64,000 nucleotides of DNA from an uncultured Pelagibacteraceae bacterium (GTDB lineage: Bacteria; Pseudomonadota; Alphaproteobacteria; Pelagibacterales; Pelagibacteraceae). Position 1 is the first letter of the stretch; each line of letters opens with the position of its first letter. Positions 60,546 through 64,000 of this stretch are shown piece after piece. Both the position numbers and the translations under genes were made by a program. The DNA is taken from the NCBI GenBank assembly GCA_902628815.1, contig CACOOK010000002.1, positions 1 to 64,000 of the forward strand, written 5' to 3'. The notes under the pieces were generated by a model, which saw only the letters and a list, made by a program, of their open reading frames with translations, was not told the origin of the DNA and did not search any database.

Positions 60546-61087
60546 GGTAAAGGTTTTGGATTATTACCTTTTGAATTCATATATAAAATAACTGAAGCTC
60601 TATCTTTTTCTTTTCTTAGTCCAGCAAAAGCCATTTTGGTTCCTTTAATATAAGCTTGTGGTTTAATTAAATAGCTGTTCATTTCTTCAAATGTCCACTC
60701 TTTGCCATAAGCAACCATGGCTTTTGAATACTTATAATCATTAACTGATCCCGCAGTTCTACCTATAACGCTCCACAAATTTGGCCCAATCATGTTTTTT
60801 CCACCAGCAGCAATCATATGGCAGGCACTACATTTTTTAAAAACCTTTTCCCCATGAGCCAAGTCTCCCATAGCTAGAAGAGCTTTAATATCAACTACCT
60901 CTACAATTTTTTCAGATGTTTCTGATGCAGTTGAGGATGTAGCTACTTCTAACCCTTCAACTTTATAAGCTGCTTGTTCAGGTTTTTCTACATGAAATAG
61001 AATATCAGTGAATTTTCCAATACCAATAACAATTAAAGCTGTAAGAAGCACCGCGCCAATTATTTTATTTAATTCAAAACTATCCAT
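60542..61087 (-). CDS. cycM: Membrane-anchored c-type cytochrome (CycM-like)
   Basis: 181 residues: an N-terminal membrane anchor (about residues 8-30), a flexible Ser/Thr/Glu linker, then a class I cytochrome c domain with CSACH at residues 86-90 and the Met ligand in KGTKMAFAGL (about 150). In alphaproteobacteria CycM carries electrons from the bc1 complex to aa3 oxidase and sits divergent from kdsB-pheA, exactly as here. Confidence 0.93.
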   Translation of the reverse strand: MDSFELNKIIGAVLLTALIVIGIGKFTDILFHVEKPEQAAYKVEGLEVATSSTASETSEKIVEVVDIKALLAMGDLAHGEKVFKKCSACHMIAAGGKNMIGPNLWSVIGRTAGSVNDYKYSKAMVAYGKEWTFEEMNSYLIKPQAYIKGTKMAFAGLRKEKDRASVILYMNSKGNNPKPLP

Positions 61088-61106
61088 TTATTTGGTAAAT
61101 ACTCTA

Positions 61107-61179
61107 AGACGTATAACACGAGTTTTGATTAAAAAACTTAAAATTACTTAATTTTTTTTGCGTCTTTGAGACGCATAAC
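61107..61179. repeat. Repeated AGACGYATAAC motif and a hairpin between cycM and kdsB
   Basis: AGACGTATAAC (61107-61117) and AGACGCATAAC (61169-61179) match at 10 of 11 bases and are 62 bases apart. The second is part of a 6 bp inverted repeat, TGCGTC (61159-61164) and GACGCA (61170-61175), ending 5 bases before the kdsB ATG. The setting, a divergent promoter region, suggests an operator. No regulator is known. Confidence 0.45.
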
Positions 61180-61180
61180 T

Positions 61181-61924
61181 ATGAATAATATTGCTATAAT
61201 TATACCAACTAGATTAGACGCAAAAAGATTACCTAATAAACCTCTTAAAATTATTAAAAATAAAGAGATGATTCTACATGTTTATGAAATGGCTAAAAAA
61301 TCTAACGTTGGTGAAGTTTATGTCGCTACACCTGATCAAAAAATTATAGATGTTGTAAAAAGTGCAGGTGGCAATGTCGTAAAAACATCATTATCTCATA
61401 AAACCGGGACGGACAGAGTATTTGAAGTTTTTAAAGACAAATTGAAATCTAAACCAAATTTTATAATTAATCTTCAAGGCGATATGCCAAATATTGATCC
61501 AACAGCGATACAAAGTCTAGCTGCCTACATTCAAGAGAAAAAATGTGATATAGCAACTTTGGCTAGTGATTTAAAATATGATACTGAGCTTAGGGATGAA
61601 AACGTGGTAAAAGTGTCAGTAAAGGAAAAATTGTCTTTAAATTCATATTGCCAAGCTTTAGATTTTGTGAGAGTAGAGGCTAATTTAGAACATAATTTGT
61701 ATCATCATGTAGGTATTTATGCCTTTACTAATAAAGCATTGTTAAGTTATGTAAGTCTGCAAAGATCAAAACTTGAAATAGAAAGAAAACTAGAACAACT
61801 CAGAGCAATTGAAAACAATATGTATATACATGTAGGTTATATAAAGTCTTCGCCATTGAGTGTAGATACAGAACAAGATTTAATTGAAATAAGAAAAATT
61901 ATGGAAAAAAATGAAAAAAAATAA
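61181..61924 (+). CDS. kdsB: 3-deoxy-manno-octulosonate cytidylyltransferase
   Basis: Activates Kdo as CMP-Kdo for LPS. About 247 residues: IIIPTRLDAKRLPNKPL at the start, VYVATPD, the HKTGTDRVFE active-site block, INLQGDMPNIDP with metal-binding Asp, and ERKLEQLRAIEN. ATG 61181 chosen over the in-frame TTG 61166 that lies inside a hairpin. Overlaps pheA by 14 bases. Complements kdsD in the window. Confidence 0.95.
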   Translation: MNNIAIIIPTRLDAKRLPNKPLKIIKNKEMILHVYEMAKKSNVGEVYVATPDQKIIDVVKSAGGNVVKTSLSHKTGTDRVFEVFKDKLKSKPNFIINLQGDMPNIDPTAIQSLAAYIQEKKCDIATLASDLKYDTELRDENVVKVSVKEKLSLNSYCQALDFVRVEANLEHNLYHHVGIYAFTNKALLSYVSLQRSKLEIERKLEQLRAIENNMYIHVGYIKSSPLSVDTEQDLIEIRKIMEKNEKK

Positions 61925-62753
61925 AGTTGCAATACAAGGAGAACTGGGAGCTTATTCTCATATAGCTGTAAAAAATCTTTACAAGGAAGCAGAGATAAGT
62001 ACTTGTACAACTTTTGAAGAAGCATTCAAGTTGGCTTATAATGATACTTCTATTAAAATAGTGATACCTATTGAAAATTCATTAGCTGGAAGAGTTGCTG
62101 ACATACATTACTTATTGCCAAAATATAAACTACAAATTCATGGGGAGTATTTTCAACCAGTAGAGCACAATTTACTTTGTAAGCCCGATGCTGGTATGCA
62201 AGATATAAAGTATGTAAGAAGCCATGCTCAAGCTATTGGACAATGTCAAAATTTGATTGCTGAAAAAAAATTAAAAATAATCGTATCTGCTGATACTGCT
62301 GGGTCAGCTAAGGATTTAGCAGAAGGAAATGATAAGTCTATTGCAGCGATAGCATCTGAGCTATCAGCAAAAATTTACAACTTAAAAATTTTAAAAAGAA
62401 ATATAGAGGACGAAAAAGGCAATGTTACAAGATTTTTAATTATGGGCAAAAATATCGAACAACCTGAATTTACAAAAGATAATCGATTTATAACTAGTTG
62501 TATTTTTAGAGTAAAAAGTGAACCGTCAGCTTTATATAAATGTCTTGGAGGGTTCGCAACCAATCAAGTCAATTTAACTAAATTAGAAAGTTTTTCAGTC
62601 AAAAATACTTTTGAACAAGCAAATTTTTATTTGGATTTAGAAGGTCATTTAGAGCAACCAGAGGTAAAAAAAGCACTAGAGGAATTGGGTTTCCACACTG
62701 AAACTTTAGATATATTGGGAGTTTATCCAGCCTCAAAATTTAGGCTAAAATAG
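61911..62753 (+). CDS. pheA: Prephenate dehydratase
   Basis: 280 residues: N-terminal periplasmic-binding-like dehydratase domain (VAIQGELGAYSHIAV, VIPIENSLAGRV, NVTRFLIMG with catalytic TRF) and a C-terminal ACT domain for feedback (SCIFRVKSEPSALYKCL, KLESFSV where the ESRP motif is usual). Makes phenylpyruvate in phenylalanine synthesis; chorismate mutase must be separate. Start ATG 61911 overlaps kdsB within an A-rich run. Confidence 0.94.
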   Translation: MKKNKVAIQGELGAYSHIAVKNLYKEAEISTCTTFEEAFKLAYNDTSIKIVIPIENSLAGRVADIHYLLPKYKLQIHGEYFQPVEHNLLCKPDAGMQDIKYVRSHAQAIGQCQNLIAEKKLKIIVSADTAGSAKDLAEGNDKSIAAIASELSAKIYNLKILKRNIEDEKGNVTRFLIMGKNIEQPEFTKDNRFITSCIFRVKSEPSALYKCLGGFATNQVNLTKLESFSVKNTFEQANFYLDLEGHLEQPEVKKALEELGFHTETLDILGVYPASKFRLK

Positions 62754-62775
62754 TCCACAAAATTGAATTCTACCC

Positions 62776-62805
62776 TTGTAGTATTTAAATTGATCTTGAT
62801 ATAAT
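62776..62805 (+). promoter_or_regulatory. Promoter for the SRP RNA
   Basis: TTGTAG (62776-62781), an 18-base spacer and TATAAT (62800-62805) form a sigma-70 promoter. The expected start lies at the 5' base of the SRP RNA stem (about 62811). Confidence 0.65.
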
Positions 62806-62810
62806 CATAT

Positions 62811-62902
62811 TGAGGTTGGCATCAGGTGGATGTTTCATAAACCCGGTCAGGTCTGAAAAGAAGCAGCCGTAGTGAAAATTTTTCAGGTTGTTGCCTGCCT
62901 CT
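62811..62902 (+). ncRNA. ffs: Signal recognition particle 4.5S RNA
   Basis: About 92 bases. The closing stem pairs GAGG (62812-62815) with CCTC (62898-62901), and the helix 8 apex contains GTCAGG, TCT-GAAA-AGA and AAGCAGC, the conserved Ffh-binding region. The tetraloop is GAAA where GGAA is usual, and the closing pair is U-A where C-G is usual; both keep a GNRA loop. SRP RNA with Ffh and FtsY targets membrane proteins to the translocon. It ends 4 bases before dnaX ATG. Confidence 0.93.
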
Positions 62903-62906
62903 TTAA

Positions 62907-64000
62907 ATGAAAAATAAAATTTTAGCATTAAAATATAGACCACAAAAGTTTGAAGATCTGATCGGTCAAGAAGTTATAACACAAACTATTATTAACGCGA
63001 TTAAACTTAATAAGACTCCAAACGCCTATCTTTTAACGGGTATTAGGGGAGTAGGAAAAACCACGACAGCAAGATTAATTGCTAAGGCTTTGAATTGTGA
63101 GAAAAATCAGAACGAGGAAATTAAATGTGATACAGAAAATTTCTGCCAAACTTGCAAAGAAATTATAAATTCAAATCATATTGATATTCTAGAGATGGAT
63201 GCTGCATCAAAAACAGGAATAGATGATGTTAGGGAATTAATCGAAAATTCAAAATATAGTCCCACAAGTTCTAAATTTAAAATATTTATTATTGATGAAG
63301 TTCACATGCTGTCCAAACAAGCTTTTAATGGATTACTTAAAACTTTAGAAGAGCCACCTCCTAGTTTAAAATTTATACTAGCAACAACGGAGGTTAGAAA
63401 GATACCAGTAACAATTTTATCAAGATGTCAAAGATTCGATTTAAAAAGAGTTGATGTTAAAGAATTAAGCGTGCATCTAAAAAAAATTGCTGAGAAGGAA
63501 AACGGCAATATCACAGATAAAGCTATAAGATTAATTGCAAGAACATCAGAGGGCTCAGTAAGAGATTCAATTTCTTTGCTTGACAGAGCTTTAATAACCC
63601 AAACGTTAGATAGCTCAAAAGCTGTTGAAGAGGAAGATATTAGAAAAATGATTGGTCTAGCAGACAAAAGTAAAATAATTGAACTACTAAAAGAAGTTTT
63701 TCAAGGAGATGAGAGCAATAGCTTGAAAACTTTAAAAGCTTTGATTACTGAGGGAATAGACGCTAAAAACTTTCTAAACGACATTTTAGAAGTTTTATAT
63801 CTTTTTAGTAGACAGATAAATTTAGGTTCTATTGAAAAAGACATGTCTATCTCAGAAACAGAAAACGAAATAATTAGAAAATACTCAAAAGACTTAGACA
63901 TGCAAGATATAGGACTATTTTGGCAACTAACAATTAAAACTATTGACGATCTCAGAATTATTGGTAATGAAAATTTAGCTCTCGAAATGTATATTATGCA
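62907..64000 (+). CDS. dnaX: DNA polymerase III subunits gamma and tau, 3'-truncated by window edge
   Basis: The frame is open from ATG 62907 to the window end (364 complete codons). AAA+ clamp-loader ATPase: ALKYRPQKFEDLIGQ, Walker A GIRGVGKTT (about residues 45-53), a four-Cys zinc module between residues 64 and 90, Walker B FIIDEVHMLS (about 127-136), LKTLEEPP, and sensor 1 ATTEVRKIPVTILSRCQRF in parts. Loads the beta clamp for replication. Its start is almost joined to the SRP RNA, which could share transcription. Confidence 0.95.
   Translation, partial: MKNKILALKYRPQKFEDLIGQEVITQTIINAIKLNKTPNAYLLTGIRGVGKTTTARLIAKALNCEKNQNEEIKCDTENFCQTCKEIINSNHIDILEMDAASKTGIDDVRELIENSKYSPTSSKFKIFIIDEVHMLSKQAFNGLLKTLEEPPPSLKFILATTEVRKIPVTILSRCQRFDLKRVDVKELSVHLKKIAEKENGNITDKAIRLIARTSEGSVRDSISLLDRALITQTLDSSKAVEEEDIRKMIGLADKSKIIELLKEVFQGDESNSLKTLKALITEGIDAKNFLNDILEVLYLFSRQINLGSIEKDMSISETENEIIRKYSKDLDMQDIGLFWQLTIKTIDDLRIIGNENLALEMYIM

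Noticed and set aside
1-64000. tRNA genes, rRNA, CRISPR arrays, insertion sequences or prophage
   Set aside because: No T-arm GGTTCGAATCC-type motifs in a cloverleaf context, no spaced repeats, no transposase or phage structural genes were recognised.
62907-64000. Programmed frameshift site in dnaX
   Set aside because: The slippery A-run that makes gamma in E. coli lies near codon 430, beyond the visible 364 codons; A-runs within the window keep frame.

Overview
The window is a 64 kb piece of a streamlined, very AT-rich alphaproteobacterial chromosome. Genes are packed with few-base gaps or 1-40 base overlaps, proteins are rich in Lys/Ile/Asn, and the gene order is alphaproteobacterial: aroA-cmk-rpsA-ihfB, trpF-trpB-trpA-accD-folC, cycM divergent from kdsB-pheA, gcrA, and a ChvG-type kinase. 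Low GC, compactness and content point to SAR11 (Pelagibacterales). That placement is an inference from style and gene order; no 16S gene is present. I saw no tRNA, rRNA, CRISPR, prophage, IS element or pseudogene.

Layout. 1-7 kb: 3' part of a sensor kinase, ahcY, then tsaE and a sugar kinase/nucleotidyltransferase pair (AmgK/MurU-like), gpmA on the other strand, and three small envelope or secreted proteins. 7-14 kb: an RND pump with its adaptor, sseA and msrA on the minus strand, then an EamA transporter and an AlkA-type glycosylase. 14-19 kb: a phosphoribosyltransferase and purine-type permease, a small lipoprotein, hsp20 with a heat-shock promoter, and an oligopeptidase. 19-26 kb: J-domain protein, glycosyltransferase 9, DapA-family lyase, cfa, a very Lys-rich coiled-coil protein, an MBL-fold hydrolase and YbgC. 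26-31.5 kb: purE-purK preceded by a small ORF with a structured leader, a TauD-type dioxygenase, an SRAP protein, an FAH-family enzyme, and small membrane or basic proteins. 31.6-36.5 kb: rlmN-like, an ADP-ribosylglycohydrolase-like protein, rmuC, exonuclease I, thioredoxin.

36.5-48.8 kb is one long minus-strand block: rnd-kdsD-lptC-lptB-aroA-cmk-rpsA-ihfB-pyrF-trpF-trpB-trpA-accD-folC. It joins LPS assembly, aromatic amino acid synthesis, translation, pyrimidine, fatty acid and folate functions. 48.9-55.3 kb: an NDUFA9-like epimerase, an SMR transporter, and the ugpBAECQ operon for glycerol-3-phosphate or phosphodiester scavenging, with a strong hairpin after ugpB. A PiT-like permease follows, then gcrA, an orphan ABC-2 permease, argD-argF, a membrane-anchored cytochrome c, kdsB-pheA, the 4.5S SRP RNA with its own promoter, and the 5' part of dnaX running off the edge.

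Most notable: (i) an RpoH-type promoter plus a ROSE-like leader on hsp20; (ii) a possible H-type pseudoknot leader before a 40-codon basic ORF upstream of purE; (iii) a trpF-trpB-trpA-accD-folC operon whose products keep core catalytic residues but lose several family signature motifs; (iv) tiny unlisted ORFs translationally coupled to downstream genes.
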